A DNA stretch of 64,000 bases from Ophiodon elongatus (GCA_016806645.1 JACSYO010000566.1:886001-950000), one strand, 5' to 3'; positions 1 to 13,426 are shown, counted from the stretch's first letter. The notes: generated from the sequence alone by a model not told the origin. Numbers and translations: made by a program.

Positions 1-2105
1 GTGCCTTTTTTTGTTTATTGCTTGTGTGAACAAGTGAAGCGGCCATTACAGTTTTAGGCCTCTACGCTCCCAAGCCACGACTCAGGCCTGCAACAGGGGT
101 TTTGTCTATAGTTTGGTTAAAGTGAGAGTGAGAGTGTGGGTGAGAGTGTGGGTTCACATTATATTGATGTTCCCATGTCAATGCTATGCATTTGTGATAT
201 TAAAGCCAAAGTAGAAGTAACCAATGAAGATTTAAAAGAGACTTGAAGTTACTGAGAGGAACTCATTATTATTTTGCGTTTATTAATATTGGGAAGTATT
301 TCTATTTACATATATTTTATAAGTGATCTGCAGTAAAAAACTAGGGACCTTCATCATGCCCAGCTGAAGATCATAGCTTCTCTTCAAACACAGCAGAAAG
401 ATGCTGATGATGATGGATATAAGTTTACAGATAATTACAATCCCTCCTCGTCATTATGGAAGTTGGTTTGTAGCTTTTGCCAGTTATACCTACAGTCTAT
501 GGGCATATCTATGAGTTGTCTTTAATTCTTCACAGTTCATGTTGTTTGTACGCCTCTGATGTTTCATAGAAGAAGAGCGCATAGAGCAGGGGTATTCAAT
601 TAAAATTCAACGTGGTCCAGTTACAGAGAGTTTCCCCATACAAGGTCCAAAACATCACAATAATGTCTAACATGCACGATGAGTTAGTCCCATATATATT
701 GAAGTAGCATAGTATTTTAATCAACGTTTGTACATGGTCAACAACTGATTATCAAATTAAATAAAGAAAGTTTGATTGAATAATATCTCAACAATATTTA
801 TTATCAGTTTTCAGACTGACATGGATAAATTATAAATAATACATACTCTAATAATAAATAAATGTTCTTCTCTTTTCAAGTAAAATAAGGGATGCATTTA
901 AAGATTAAATTACATAAACTTACTATATAAGCTTTTGAAAACTGTGCATCTTAATTTTAGAAAAATTAATTTAACTGACTTGTTCTGCAGCTTTAAATTT
1001 AGTTAATTCAGGGTCAAGTGATGCCAGAAAAAAAAGGCCATGATATTATATTTTCTCATCTTTTATAAAGAGAAATTTGTGTGCTGTGTTTATTAAAACC
1101 ACTCTATTCCGTTTCTGTTAACAATATTGTTGGGCAGTGAATGTATGTGTTAGGATAATGATCATTTTGGGATCTTAGATTTATATTCTGTGCCTTGATG
1201 TTGGATTGAGTGGATGCGTTTGCTCCAAAAAGTTGTGCTTTGTTTCCTAGTGGCGCTTCATCTTGCTGCTTTTAATAATCGCCACAGTCTCTGAACATAT
1301 GAGACACACTGGTTCTAAACTGCCGTGGGAAGAATGAACATTTAAGAATCTGTCCATTATTGGTTAAAGGATCTGGTTAAGCTATACACATTTGTCTTTT
1401 TGGAAAACACCATGTGTAATAATTTCTCTGACTCACGTACATCTCCTGTTGGGTCTCTCTCCCCGTCTCTCTCCTGTGTGTGTATATCTAACTGGAGTGG
1501 CGACATTAATCGGTCTAAATTTGTCTAAATCAAGGTTAACTATCATTTAGAATTAATCCTCATTAAAAGCAACTTATCAACTCAGCATTAGTCAGGGTAT
1601 TCTTTTGACTAAGGGCTGCTACCAGGCATCTCATCTACATCCCTACAGCAAATGGGACGTTGGTCTGCCTTCACCTCCTACATCCACCCAGACCTCAACA
1701 TCAAAGCTCATTCAAGCCTTAAAAAAAATGTCCCAATAAGTCATGCACATAACTGGTGGTGGTGTCATTTTCACCTTGTTTCTTGCATTATTAGCATGTC
1801 ATTTCATTTTACTCATAGAATGGGATAACATTATCTCATTCATGCAAAATGTTCCTTATATTATCACCAAAGCTACTTCTCCAATTGTATTGGTCAAGTG
1901 AATCTTCTCTCATGCCAGTCTGTTCATTTGACTGTTTTCCATTTCCCAAAAGAAAGAAAAGAAGGTCTGATTTGACCCAGTCAAGATTGATCCAATTTCT
2001 CATTTCACAGTCTGAATTGACCCCATTTTAATTTCCCAGTCTGAGCGAACCCAGGCTAGAATTGTGCTTTGGTCTATGTGACCCCCAATCATTCTGTTCT
2101 GCGGT
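1..2105. other. AT-rich intergenic DNA
   Basis: No coding exon or RNA gene was recognised. Apart from the hAT-like end at 587 it holds short A/T runs and a (GAGAGT)-type run at 121-152. Open frames here are short and lack codon structure. Confidence 0.6.
587..770 (+). mobile_element. Possible hAT-type element end
   Basis: CAGGGGTATTCAATTAAAAT at 587 resembles the terminal inverted repeat of hAT (Charlie-type) elements. The sequence after it is a familiar kind of fish interspersed repeat. The opposite end was not found, so this is a fragment at best. Confidence 0.35.
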
Positions 2106-2109
2106 TTAA

Positions 2110-2385
2110 CATGGTAACTGGACCTGTACAGCGCTGTTCTAGTCTTCCGACCACTCAAAGCACTTTAACACTACATGACATCATTCACATACTGATGGGA
2201 GGGGCTAAGGTGACCCCTGCCCATCAGGAGTAGCTACCATTCATACACCACGGGAGCAATTTGGGGTTAAGTGTCTTGCCCAAGCACACATCGACATGGG
2301 CTAGCAGAGCCGGGGATCGAACCACCAATCCTCTGCTTGAAGGACAACCCTGCTCACCACTAAGCCACAGTCGCCCAAACAATGT
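2110..2385 (-). mobile_element. tRNA-derived SINE
   Basis: Read on the minus strand, the element starts GGGCGACTGTGGCTTAGTGG, with a Pol III A box (TGGCTTAGTGG) at about 2375-2365 and a B box (GGTTCGATCCC) near 2322. A tRNA-unrelated body follows and ends in a tail with GCTTTGAGTGGTCGGAAGAC and AGCGCTGTAC. This structure is typical of a widespread teleost SINE with a LINE-like tail. It is mutated but essentially full length. Confidence 0.75.
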
Positions 2386-2423
2386 TTAATTTATTCATAT
2401 AAAATAAATCTCTTTTGGGGGGA

Positions 2424-3022
2424 TTATGCTACTTCAGGATGGAGTCCAATCGCCAAAGACTTTGCACAATATATTTTTTATGCATGTGTAATAAATTGTT
2501 GTTAAATTCGAATGAAGTCTCTCCTGATTGAAATGAAGCTTAAGCGGAAGTTCAGTCAGGACGACTGCCTTTACACTCCTTTTCATTCATAATCTCTCAG
2601 CCTCGCTCTCCTTGTGATTACTCTCTCAGCTGATCGTGGGCGTTCACTTTAAATTAACCAACCAGGTTTCCTTAAGCCGATCACATCGTTGCTGTCAAAC
2701 TTTAAAAGAAATGTCCTCTCTGCTGCTGTCAGTTGTCATTTCAGCACAATCAGATGCGACCCTCCTCCACCCCAGTCACCTCCAGTCAGCATCACAGTCA
2801 TGCTCCTCATTCATCATCGGATTGCAGCAACTCCCTTCCTCACCACCACCACCAGTGTCTGGACTCCAGGGGCATTATGCCTTATCTGACCTCAGCATCA
2901 CTAGCCCTTTATTATGCTACTTCAGGATGGAGTCTAATCGCCAAAGACTTTGCACTATTCAATTTTTATGCATGTGTAATAAATTATTGTTAAATTCGAA
3001 TGAAGTCTCTCCTGATTGAAAT
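2424..3022 (+). mobile_element. LTR-like block with 110-bp direct repeats
   Basis: The segments 2424-2534 and 2912-3022 are near-identical direct repeats. Each starts ATTATGCTACTTCAGGATGG, contains TGTAATAAATT, and ends GTCTCTCCTGATTGAAATGA. They flank about 377 bp of different sequence. The AATAAA-bearing ends resemble R-U5 parts of an LTR, so the block may be two LTR 3' halves or a solo LTR beside a truncated copy. No retroviral-type coding sequence is present. Confidence 0.5.
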
Positions 3023-3350
3023 GAGTTACAGACTTGAACTCTCCTCCTGTCCCGGCTCATTTTCATCTCCAAATTACCTAGCCTGGCCTCGGCACAAAAT
3101 AACTGTAAATCACAGCATGAGAAGAAATTATTTCCAAAAGGGCAACGGAAGCCACAGCGGTGAATAACAAGATATGGGATTAAAAGGAACCAAAAGACTA
3201 ATTAGAAAGCATCAATAATGAGTTGTGGGGGTCTCGGGTTCACTGCCACCCGTCCAGAGGTTAATAGATGAAGGAAAACTCGTCCCACTGACATCCCACT
3301 GACACTGATGCTCATTGTGTCTGAATAAGCAATGAGACTCCTTATTCATA

Positions 3351-3352
<2 letters not shown>

Positions 3353-3395
<43 letters not shown>
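3353..3395. repeat. (CT)n microsatellite
   Basis: About 20 CT units with one TT interruption near the start. Confidence 0.95.
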
Positions 3396-3399
<4 letters not shown>

Positions 3400-4164
3400 G
3401 ACAAAGTGGAAACAGATGATCTGAATTACATTTACAAGCTCCATCATCCTGCCGAGTGGACAGGCTTCTTTTCAGTTGTCTCCAGGAGGAGCTCAGTCAG
3501 TAAGCAGACCCTTTTGATGCTGAGAGGGTTTTTTTTTTTTGTTTTCAAGACATCAAACCCGATTTCCCTTGTCAAGAGCTGTTGTCATAGCGACTCATTG
3601 ACTGGCTGAGACAAGTGCTCGCTTTCATTGGATGTGGTTAACATCTTATGTTGAGTGAATGAGGCAACGTGACAGCGGAGACTTATGATTTGGTTCATTA
3701 TATTCCGCGACCGACATTTCCTGGCACCTGAAATAGCACATCAGCTGAGTTTTTATTTTGTCAGGGAGCACATTCTCCTGACTAAAGCACATTCTCCTGG
3801 GTTGTTAGGCTGTGAGGGAGAAGCACCTCATCAACCTGATTTTCATAGTGTGATTATCCTTGTTGATTTATGCATAAGACACAAGACATGCTTCTTGGTT
3901 TGAGTATTAGTCTGGGAGATGCAAATCCAATGCGTGTGCAATCGAATAAACTTTGTTTCGACCTCTTTCTTTCTTTCTTTCTGGATAAACAAATTCTTAC
4001 ACTATGGATTAGAACGATTTATAAGTAATATCTTACATAATGAGGGACGAAGATAGATCAGAGTGCTTCTATCATATCATGTTTAATGAAGGGGATCCTC
4101 ATCTGTTGAAGTGTGTTTCTGATGAGTTTTATTTAATGTGTGATTCTCATACTTGTGTACTTGG

Positions 4165-4265
<101 letters not shown>

Positions 4266-7079
4266 ATGCCATTCGTTGTGTTTGATTTTTAAATTGGCTG
4301 TATTTTATGTTTCATCTTTTTAAACTATGAACCCTGCTTTGAAATAAAATCCCTCTGTAATAGATTGGCTGTATTAAAACTAAATATTTCTTTGATTGAT
4401 CCGTGACACCGCTGAACCGGCTTTATTTAGAAATAGAGAATGAAGACTAAAACTGCTTTTTACTTTAAGCACCTTATTATTAGTCTTCATACAGGGGCTC
4501 ATTGGGAGCTTTTATGTCAACCAAGTTCCCGCTGCACAGAAAGGCCTTGTCACCATGGTAACTCTGCTCCATGGGCAAAGGTCTCCATTTTTGTACATCT
4601 TCAAAACTTCATCATTTTTAAATATTCAGCACAACATTTAATTTAGCCACTTTGATTAGCGGAGTCATGAGACCATCATTATATGTTTTATAGTTGCCGT
4701 TAATGTACGATAGACTGATGCTCAAGTGACATTGGTACCACAGCTTATTAGTGTAATACATGTAGCTTAAAGTGCCCTTTGAATTTCCTCTGTATCATTG
4801 TCTAATGAGTTGTGATAATGACTATTGTCCTGCTGCTGTCTATTAGCAAGTGTATTTCCCTTTCCAGATGCTTTTGAAGCTCAAGATATTGTCAACCAGT
4901 CTATACATATATTTGTTGCTGTGTGTTTCAGATGATTTGTGCAGGCTCCTGAAATTCGTTATTTCAGCAATTTATTTCACTCGCAAACGGTATATTCAAG
5001 AAATTCTTCTACTTTGCATCTTTAAGACTGACACGGTGCTGACCCTGGTACATATTATATGCTGAGTGTCATAATATGCTGCTGTGTTTAGAAGCTTCCA
5101 CCTATCAAGATCTACAGCCCAGAAAAATGAATTGCCATTAAAACATTAGCTTTCCCCATATTTAGAAGCAAGTGGTGAAATTGACATGTAGCGTTGCATT
5201 GCATCGTGTCAAAGTTTATGTCTACATCCAATATAATTTCTAGGTGACTGGATTTCTCTATGTTGTCCAATTCTGCAATACATTACCAGTTTTTAATTGG
5301 TGCATCTTTACTTGTATCTGCTGTAAATTTAAAGTCAGACAATGGAACACTTTGCTCATTTAACGATTACGAGACAGTGGTAAATGCAGAAAAGTAGAAT
5401 AACTCAGTAATGTCAGGTACCCAACATTTTTTATCTAAAGCTTACTGATGTTAACTTAAAATATCAACTATCAGCTATATTGGTCATACCATACCATTTG
5501 GTGCTAGGAAGGTAGCTAATGTGGGTTTTGCATACATGTAGTCATATGATACGTTCTTAATATGAAATATTGATTGTATCATAAAACCTTATGTGTCTCC
5601 TTTTGTGATAGACTTAAACAAATAATTTTCTCTTTCCTGCATGATCATTTTCACTGATGTATTTTGTCATAACCTAATTTAATTTCGAGCACTGTTTCAG
5701 CCATGGCTTTATGATTATTTCTTCCCCCTCACATCTGTTATTGTGTGTACTGGAGAGGTTCATTTGTTGTCTTTCCTAGGCTGACTGAGTGTGCCTTGTG
5801 TTGCTGCTTTCACAATGTTGCTAGTCTTACTTTTATTTTTCATTTTCAAAGTAAACAGAACTAATCTGATTATTTACCCCTTCCAAGTTGATTTATTTTT
5901 CTAAGCGTGAATGTCATCAAACTTTTTAATTCTATGCTCGACTTCAGACACTAATTCATCTTGTGTTTCCTGGATTTTCTTCAGTACTTCAATTTCATGT
6001 TTCTTACTACACTGCCTGAAAAATTGGCACTGATTTTTTTTTTTAATACTCTTTGATGTATTTTGAACAGCAGCCCTTACCTTTGCTATTCTGCTCCCTC
6101 ATCATTTCTACTCAAGTAGCTTTTGGTGAAAAACAAACCCCCTAACCTTGACTTTTGGCACAGTCTGGTCTCAGGCCCTGATGAATCAATACAACGATAT
6201 TGTGGGCAGCTTTATGCCACAGTGCACAACTGCAACTCATCCAGTGAAATGGATTTGAAATAAGTCTTGCAGTTTCAAGCTTTTGTCTCTTGCCATCCCT
6301 TTTTTTCTAATGTTGAATGTATGTGGAAGAATGGCAGAAATATGAGGAGGAATTTGACTGTGAAACAAATAAATGGATCATCCTTCTTGATGTATTGCAT
6401 GAGGGTAGCAAAACCCAGCAAGCAAGATCATTGAAATCTGGGCGATACCAAAGACGTCTATATGCTACTTAACTAATGTAGATCTTAGAACTGATGAGCC
6501 TGGGAGGCAACAAATAGAAATCCACCAAGAATACATTTGAAATGGTCTTAGATAAAGTTGTGTTTAATGTACAACCAGAAAAATAGGGTATTTCATGAGT
6601 GTTGTGGTTTATTTGTGGTTTACTTAAACCACAACACTGGTGGTTTAACACTGTTGGACTTTAACAGGACTTCAATGATGTCAGATGATGTTTACCCAGC
6701 CTTCACTATAAACATGCCCTTCTTAGAGCCAGCGACAGGGTCACTTTGGAACAGTTTGAACAAGGACAGATCGATATGGAGATGGGGGAAATTGTCAACG
6801 TGCAAAATCAAGTCAGAAACGAGTGGAATCAAGTCTAACACAGAGAGTTAAGGTAGTCCTCGAGGCTGTTTGAAGAGCAGTTATCTGACAAAAAAAACAA
6901 CAAAGCACTGCTCAAGAAGCCAGTCACACACATCGTGACAGGCCGTTTTGTCAGTAAGCGTCTAGGAGATTGCTATTTAAATCTGCTTTTAACATGTGAT
7001 GCTAGATGTGCATGTTTTTGTTTGGTTTCTTGTACTGTTAAGTCATGTTTTTTTGTTTATATTGTAATTGCTTTTATTG

Positions 7080-7160
7080 TGTATGTTTTTACCATGTAAA
7101 GTGCCTTTGAGTACCTACCTTAAAACGCTGTACAAATAAAATGTATTATTTTGTATTAAC
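7080..7160 (+). mobile_element. LINE/SINE-type 3' tail
   Basis: GTAAAGTGCCTTTGAGTACC, then AAACGCTGTACAAATAAAAT and ATTATT, resembles the 3' end shared by fish L2-like LINEs and their SINEs. No coding portion is attached that I can recognise. Confidence 0.45.
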
Positions 7161-8344
7161 CAAGACAAAGTATAACACATGGACATATACAAGGTATCTC
7201 TGCACTGTTACTTTAAATGTACAACAGCAAACAGGGAATATTATTTTTATTTAATTTTTTTATTTATGCAACTGAACAACATCATTAAACAAAGAATATG
7301 ACCAGAACTGAAGATTTCTTATTTGCAAGAGACAAAAAGGAACTTTGATCATAAAAAAATAAGAATAGTATCCATTAATTTCTTGAATCATTCTCTGTGC
7401 CATTTCTTTCACTGTTTCTCTGGGTCATGTTTCCACTGTGCACAAGCAACAGCTTTGTTTCCACAGGGTCTGCACCGATAGCTGTGGAGCTGTAAAGTCT
7501 GATACGAGGTTATCTGATCCATCTGCTGGCAGAGTGGTGTGCCTCGAGCTGTAAATCTACATGTACGTGTAAAGCAAGACAACAAGGGTGGTAAAGAGAC
7601 AAAACCTCTCAGTGAGCTTTCTCAGATTGTTCTGCTTTGGGAACACTTCAGGAGACTGAGGGATGTCCATACCAAGCAACGGTATATCATTTCAACTAAC
7701 TTGGGTAAATCTCAATCATAATGATCAATGATGACATCCTGATGTCATTTAAAGGCTATAGTATCACTGAGGGACACATGAACCAGACCACATGTTACAA
7801 AAAGGATCTATTATTAACTGCTCGGACAACAAGAGTCCTCATTTTCACTTGTTTGATACCGCTAACTGTACATTTTCATGCACCCTTAATATGCAGTAAG
7901 TCATATTTACATAAGTATAATATGGACTTCAATGCAGAACTGATGTAAGTTCGCTCAGCAACAAAGAAGGGTAATGATAATGACTGGAATTAGAACATAG
8001 TATGGGGTACGATTCAAAATAATATAAGTTAATCACCCTCAATGCAGTGATCCAGAAATCCACTTAACTTTCCTACATAGGTGTGTGCGCTGTGCCTTGG
8101 GACCATAAGAGGTACAGACACAGAGAGATGCGTATGGTATTGCCTCAGTTTATGATGACAACTGCAATATTCAGTAGGTCAAAGTTCAACTTGCAGCATA
8201 ATACAAGGCCTGATGGGTTCAGGAGTTTGAAGTAGGCCTGTCTGATCTGATGAACATCATTCACTCCTGGACATAAGACCCAACTTGGATTTGAATAGAC
8301 TTTGTCCTTATGTGAAAGACCTTTCCATATGATCAAGTATCTTT

Positions 8345-8535
8345 GTGAAAGCTTAGCTTAGCTCTGCACAGAGGGGAAGCTACCCTTGCTGTGTCGGAAA
8401 GTAAAGAAAATGCCCACAAGCACATTTCAGGCTCACTAAGTAACAAGTTTATGTTGGTTTGATCCGTTCAAAGACTTCTGTATAAAAATGGCTTTTCATG
8501 GGGGGTTACGTGCCGCTTCCTGGAGTCTTGACTTG
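8345..8535 (+). mobile_element. Foldback-family repeat, partial copy
   Basis: GCTTAGCTTAGCTCTGCACA, then GAAGCTACCCTTGCTGTGT and the following 120 bp align by eye with the left half of the full copy at 42840-43545. The right arm is missing or too diverged to see. Confidence 0.6.
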
Positions 8536-10040
8536 TTTGACCTCATTCTTGAGACTGTGCTGGGTTTCAGGCTTCCACACACAGACATGCTGGAGGAGCA
8601 GCTCTGATCCTGAAATGAACCCATCGCATCTTATCTTCAGTTCTTGCTTTATAAAAAGCACCAACTTTAGTTTTTTGGACAGTTTCTGCTTTTTGGCAAT
8701 AAGCAAAGATGTTGTCAGGAAAAACGACCACATTTATTTTTGTTCGCAATGCCTGGTGGGAGTGCAAGAAAACATAAATGTCGGGGATAAAAATACTGAA
8801 TGAGTCATTTTCAATCACTTTCTAACCACTTATAAATAGGAAAATATAGGCTTGTGTCTGGGGACTTTAAGTGCTTCTGAGGTGCTAATGAGGAAATTAT
8901 TTTGTGAACAAAGACAGTGACCTCCTGGTTTGTTTCAACACTAGGGGGTGGAAACATATTATGCGGGGTGTCTGGGGGTCCTCCTCCAATAAATCCTGAG
9001 CATAAACACCTCATTTCCTGCATTCTGGGGATTTTTTATGCACCACTTTATGGTGGAAAACATCTTTATTTTTGTAAAGGGTCTATTGTTTGGGTAATTA
9101 ACCTGTTTAAATGTGCATGTGGCACTGATTCACATGAATGATACATTAATTCATTTTCATTCATCTATAAACCCCTGGACTTTAATGTGTGTTTCAGCAA
9201 GATTTCTGCTACTGGTGAAAACTTTCTGCACATTCAAAGCATATATCTGTGTTCTCTGAGAAAATAAATATGAAATATTTTCAGGAATAAATCGTGATAT
9301 TACGAGAATTAATATCACGAGTAATTTTATAAGAATAAAGTCTAGCAGTAGTCTGCTCTGCGCTCTGCTGTCGGTAGTATTAAGGAACGCCAAAACTAAC
9401 AGGAAACACTTCTGATCAGGCATATATCTTACTATTGTGTGGCTTATTATCCACACAAATATTAATTTCATAAGCTCACAGCCACTTCCCAGAGCATTAC
9501 AGTGTAAGAAAAGGTGTCTATAAGCAAGGAGAGGGATGCAGCGACAACGACATAGCACTACAAGCCTTGTAATATTATAATATTATGAATGAATTCTCTA
9601 AATCTCAAATTATTATTTGTTTGTTTTTTTAACAGTGGCCCTGATACTTTGTCATTGTTGACACACTGGAATTCCACCTTTTGGTTTATCTTGTTCTCTC
9701 GCTAATTTGCAGCTGTATTAGAGCAGTTTCTTTTATCAAAATTATTGCAAGAGACAATTCAGTAGTCGCTGGATATTGGTAGGGACATATCTCTTCCAAA
9801 TTCTAAGTCCTTGGGTCTCAGAATATTGACTTATTTCATGTTAATCACTGTGTCCCACTTTGACCAAAATCATATCTTTGACACCTGTTTTACCATACAT
9901 GAAAAAAGCTAATACTAATTCGGAAATCTGTTTTTTCCCTACAGATACATTTATTTAGTTAGAGAAGACATGTATACACAGACAAGCATTCATATTAACA
10001 CCCTGTAGGCAAAGGGAGAGTCAGTAATCATTAAAGCATA
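8536..10040. other. Intergenic DNA with a short perfect hairpin
   Basis: No gene was recognised. At 9293-9319 there is a perfect inverted repeat with 10-bp arms (CGTGATATTA / TAATATCACG) and a 7-nt loop. It sits in a diverged AATAAA/ATTACGAG-type repeat. The 133-codon minus-strand open frame over it has no recognisable domain. Confidence 0.5.
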
Positions 10041-10059
10041 TTTGTTGTGCAGTTAAGTG

Positions 10060-10800
10060 TGAGATTTCTGAAGGATCTTCATCAGGACACTGTGGATGCT
10101 GTTCACAAAGATTCATTTTCCCATTTCCAAGTGCACTCCATCTGCCAGAAATATTGTGTTGTCAAAATATCTCAGCGGGGATGTTCAATAACTTCACCGT
10201 CGCCAACAGCCATTCTCATGCATTTGTTGATGGTCTTCCGGTCAAAATTGACCTTCCCTGGCTGTCCATATCTCCACATTTGTCGCTCGTTGATGCAGGA
10301 CTGTGCAATCCTCATTGAAGGAAACTCTGCGTGGAGCTGCATCAATTCCCTCGTCATTATGGATGCAAGTTTCTTTGCAGGTTTTAACCCCAGATTGTTG
10401 CCACCGGCGTGGATGACCAAAATGTCCCTTTTTACCAGAGTTGTACCTTCACCGATCTTTACTCTCTTCCTTTCTGGAAACGAGATCCCAGGGATTCTAA
10501 AGCAGTCTTTTGAATGTCTGCATAGGACCTTTTTACCAGAGGTGTACCTTCACAAATTGTCCTCCACTTGCTTTCTGGGGGAGGAGACCTCTGGGATTAT
10601 TTTGCATCTCTGTGGAATGTCAACATAGGCTCTCTTTCTTTTATCCAGAGGCTTGATGTAGGCAATTGCAAATGCTCTTTTTCCAAGTAAGTGCAGAACT
10701 AAGTAGTCTGAAGACTTGGAGTAGAGCTGGCTTCCTCTGATGACTTGGAAGGCTGTGCCATAAGAGGCAGCCATGCAGGATTTCTCAGCCATTTTGTCAC
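10060..10800 (-). pseudogene. Decayed SGNH-hydrolase ORF of a transposable element
   Basis: On the minus strand, RDILVIHAGGNNLGLKPAKK (starting near 10430) carries the GGNNL variant of SGNH block III. It is followed by an 82-codon open stretch including MTRELMQLHAEFP and GKVNFDRKTINKCMRMAVG. After a frame disruption near 10170, ADGVHL appears at about 10146-10129; this is the DxxH block V holding the catalytic Asp-His pair. Upstream, 10792-10550 is open but interrupted by stops before the hydrolase part. Such hydrolase domains accompany Ngaro-type tyrosine-recombinase retrotransposons and related fish elements, so a transposon origin is likely. The stops, the frameshift and an internal duplication show it is not functional. 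Confidence 0.55.
10427..10631. repeat. Diverged ~101-bp tandem duplication inside hydrolase relic
   Basis: The units 10427-10527 and 10528-10631 share CCTTTTTACCAGAG, then TGTACCTTCAC at their starts, CTTTCTGG in the middle, and AATGTC..CATAGG at their ends. Offsets are 101-103 bp. Confidence 0.7.
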
Positions 10801-13130
10801 AGGAAACCTACTTTTTGCAACGCTGATGTTTTTCCAAACTAGTTTGAATAAGACAGTTAGATATTGTAACCTTGACTTGGTTTCTGCACACAGGAACAAA
10901 GGTGAACTGACTGTTTTGATGAAGATTTTGGTAAATGTAGCGTTGTCTGGCAATGGCCAATCATATTCCACAGAACTCCATGGAGCAGAATGCACACAAA
11001 GGATGATACAAATGATGTTTTATTACTTTGCTTATAGAATGATCAATAAGTAAGCAATTTACAGTACTACAACATATTGTAGACTTTGTCTGCAATTTTA
11101 ATTTTAAACTTGTGGATTGGGGATTGTGATGCAAAAATAGCTTCAGTCCAGGAGATAAAGTGCTGATGTTATTGACTACTGGCAGTTCAAACCTGCGGGC
11201 GCGTTATACGAACCAAATGTTTCTTTGTGTGATACAAAAAACACCTTTACTTTCACAGTTTGACTGTGGTTTCATCGGTTATGTTGTTGTTGTTGTGATA
11301 CCTAAAACTTCCAATTAGCTTATTAAACAACACATTTGGACAGAGCAGCTCAGAGGTGTTGAAAAAGTGTTGAGAAAGGTAGTGTGTAGAACTATAGATC
11401 TTGCTAATCATTTTCTGTCTTGCACCTCCATGTAGCGTGTCATCCTGCATTGTGCAATATGTCAAAACCAATTAATTGAATCAAATGAATTGTGCACCAG
11501 TGGAACGTAAGCCAATATTTGAAGTTAGTTAAATGTGTCAAAAGTTGTGTGAGCACTCTATTGAAACCTAGTGTTCATGGTGGATGATGTTTCATTAGGT
11601 CCTTCTGGGCGTATCAGGCTGTGCTGTGTAAATCCACTGGGCCCTCTGACAGCCAACACCATTCTTTAGCCCGGACGTATTGTACTTTAAAACTGACTTT
11701 GAATCCTACAAGGAGCAGATAATCTATAGAAATATATCTACATTGTATCTGATCAAGCTAAACTCCAGTGGCTGGCCCAATGGGCTTGTTGGGCAGATCA
11801 TATGTTCTCTGACCCTTTAACATTATTGCATACAGCACTTACAGATACTGTAACTCCTCTCTGGAGCATCTGACGTGTCTTGTATGAGACAGCAAGTGCG
11901 TTGCTATGAGCCAAACCTGCACTATAAGTGTCACAAGCGCGCAAACAAAGCAATCAATTCAAGTCACACATGCTGAGGAATATCCACACACCCACACACA
12001 CACACACACACTTGCACACACTTGCACACAAAAGCTGAGGAAGGAAGGCATAATGAATCAGGTATGAAATGCAATCAAGTAGTATGTGATTAACACGTTT
12101 TACCCCTCGGATGTTAATTTAATCATAGTCTGACAGGTGTTACGGATTACATTTTTATTTTATGTTTTATTTTATAACCATATGTGTGACTTTTGTCACC
12201 ACATTGTATTCGTAACGACCGTTTCACTTTCTGGTACAACATGTATGAACGAGGTCGATTGAGATAGCTTCTTTTTTTTTCATCGACACAGAAAAAGAAT
12301 ATCCACAGACATTGACAATACAAGTACAAGAGTGGAATATTTCCTATTATTAAACCCAGCTTCCTGTCACCGGAGAGGTGAACAAGGAGGTGCAGTAAAC
12401 ACGCGAGGGTTGACAGCGTTGATGGAATGGAAAAAAAAGCTGCCTATAAATAACATCAACGCATTCACCGGCCCTTGTAAAAAATGATGATGGAATGCAT
12501 TTGAACCCTGACTGCCTGGTAAAAGGAGTGACAGATATACGGTCTACAGCTAACTGTCGATAATTGGCTTCTTCTGAGCTTGTGCTCTACTGTTCATCTT
12601 TGACGGGAGAAAGTGATAAAGATACGGTTGCCTTGGAGAGGCGGAGAATTATTGGAATGGTAGGTAGTAAACTAGTAGCCACAGTTTTGGGTGATTTGTT
12701 AATGAAGACATCCTGTTATTTAGGTTTAAACTGTAGCATTCTTAGATTAAACCAGTATGTTCACAGCTAAGAAATGTTATCTTTCTCTCAAACTTAACTC
12801 ATATTAATTTGTATGCCTTGACATGTTTTCACCTGCAAATGAAAGTAAAACTGTCCTTACAGGGACCGAATCGAGTGACTTTCGAGATATTATTTTGACC
12901 ACAGAAAAACAAGATTTTAATCGTCAGTGGTTACAAAAATGGGAATCAAGACAAGACGTTGCAAGTAACGTGAGGGGACACCAGATTATAAACCGACTAG
13001 GAAAGCAGAAAAATCAATTCATCTTATTTTCACAATAATTATTCAGACTTTCCTAAATGTTTTGCTTTTTTTCCTGTGAAGTACTGCATAATTTAACCTT
13101 TCAATTATTATTCAAACAAAACGTTGGTTA
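10801..13130. other. Intergenic DNA
   Basis: No gene was recognised. A (CA)n-type repeat lies at 11986-12030, with CTTGCACACA interruptions. Confidence 0.55.
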
Positions 13131-13275
13131 AACTAGTCACCACCGAAGGGGGGAAACAGCTCGCCTGGCTGCCGTCAAAGTTTTTTTCCTGCTCCCGGCC
13201 TTTACTTTGCTATGCTGTGAAATGAAGCTAATCCCCTGCTGGCTCTAGCGTCATAGCGTACAAACATGCGAGTGG
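13131..13275 (+). mobile_element. Foldback-family repeat, diverged fragment
   Basis: GGGGAAACAGCTCGCCTGGCT and GAAGCTAATCCCCTGCTGGC match blocks of the arms seen at 34350-34792. It is short and diverged. Confidence 0.45.
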
Positions 13276-13426
13276 TCAAGATTTTGAGTAATACCGTCCA
13301 ATAATCATATTTGAGGATGTCATTTGCAATATTTCAGGATATGTCCTTTCATGTCATTATGTTCTTCCAGAGGCAGGGAAGGGTAACCACAATACCATAT
13401 CGGGACATGGAGACAGTCTGTCTTGA

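Noticed and set aside
2310..2385. tRNA gene suggested by A and B boxes
   Set aside because: The boxes belong to a tRNA-derived SINE head; the sequence does not fold into a complete tRNA and a SINE body follows.
10047..10628. 193-codon plus-strand open frame, the longest non-repetitive one outside microsatellites
   Set aside because: It is antisense to the recognisable SGNH-hydrolase blocks on the minus strand. The plus-strand translation has no family resemblance.
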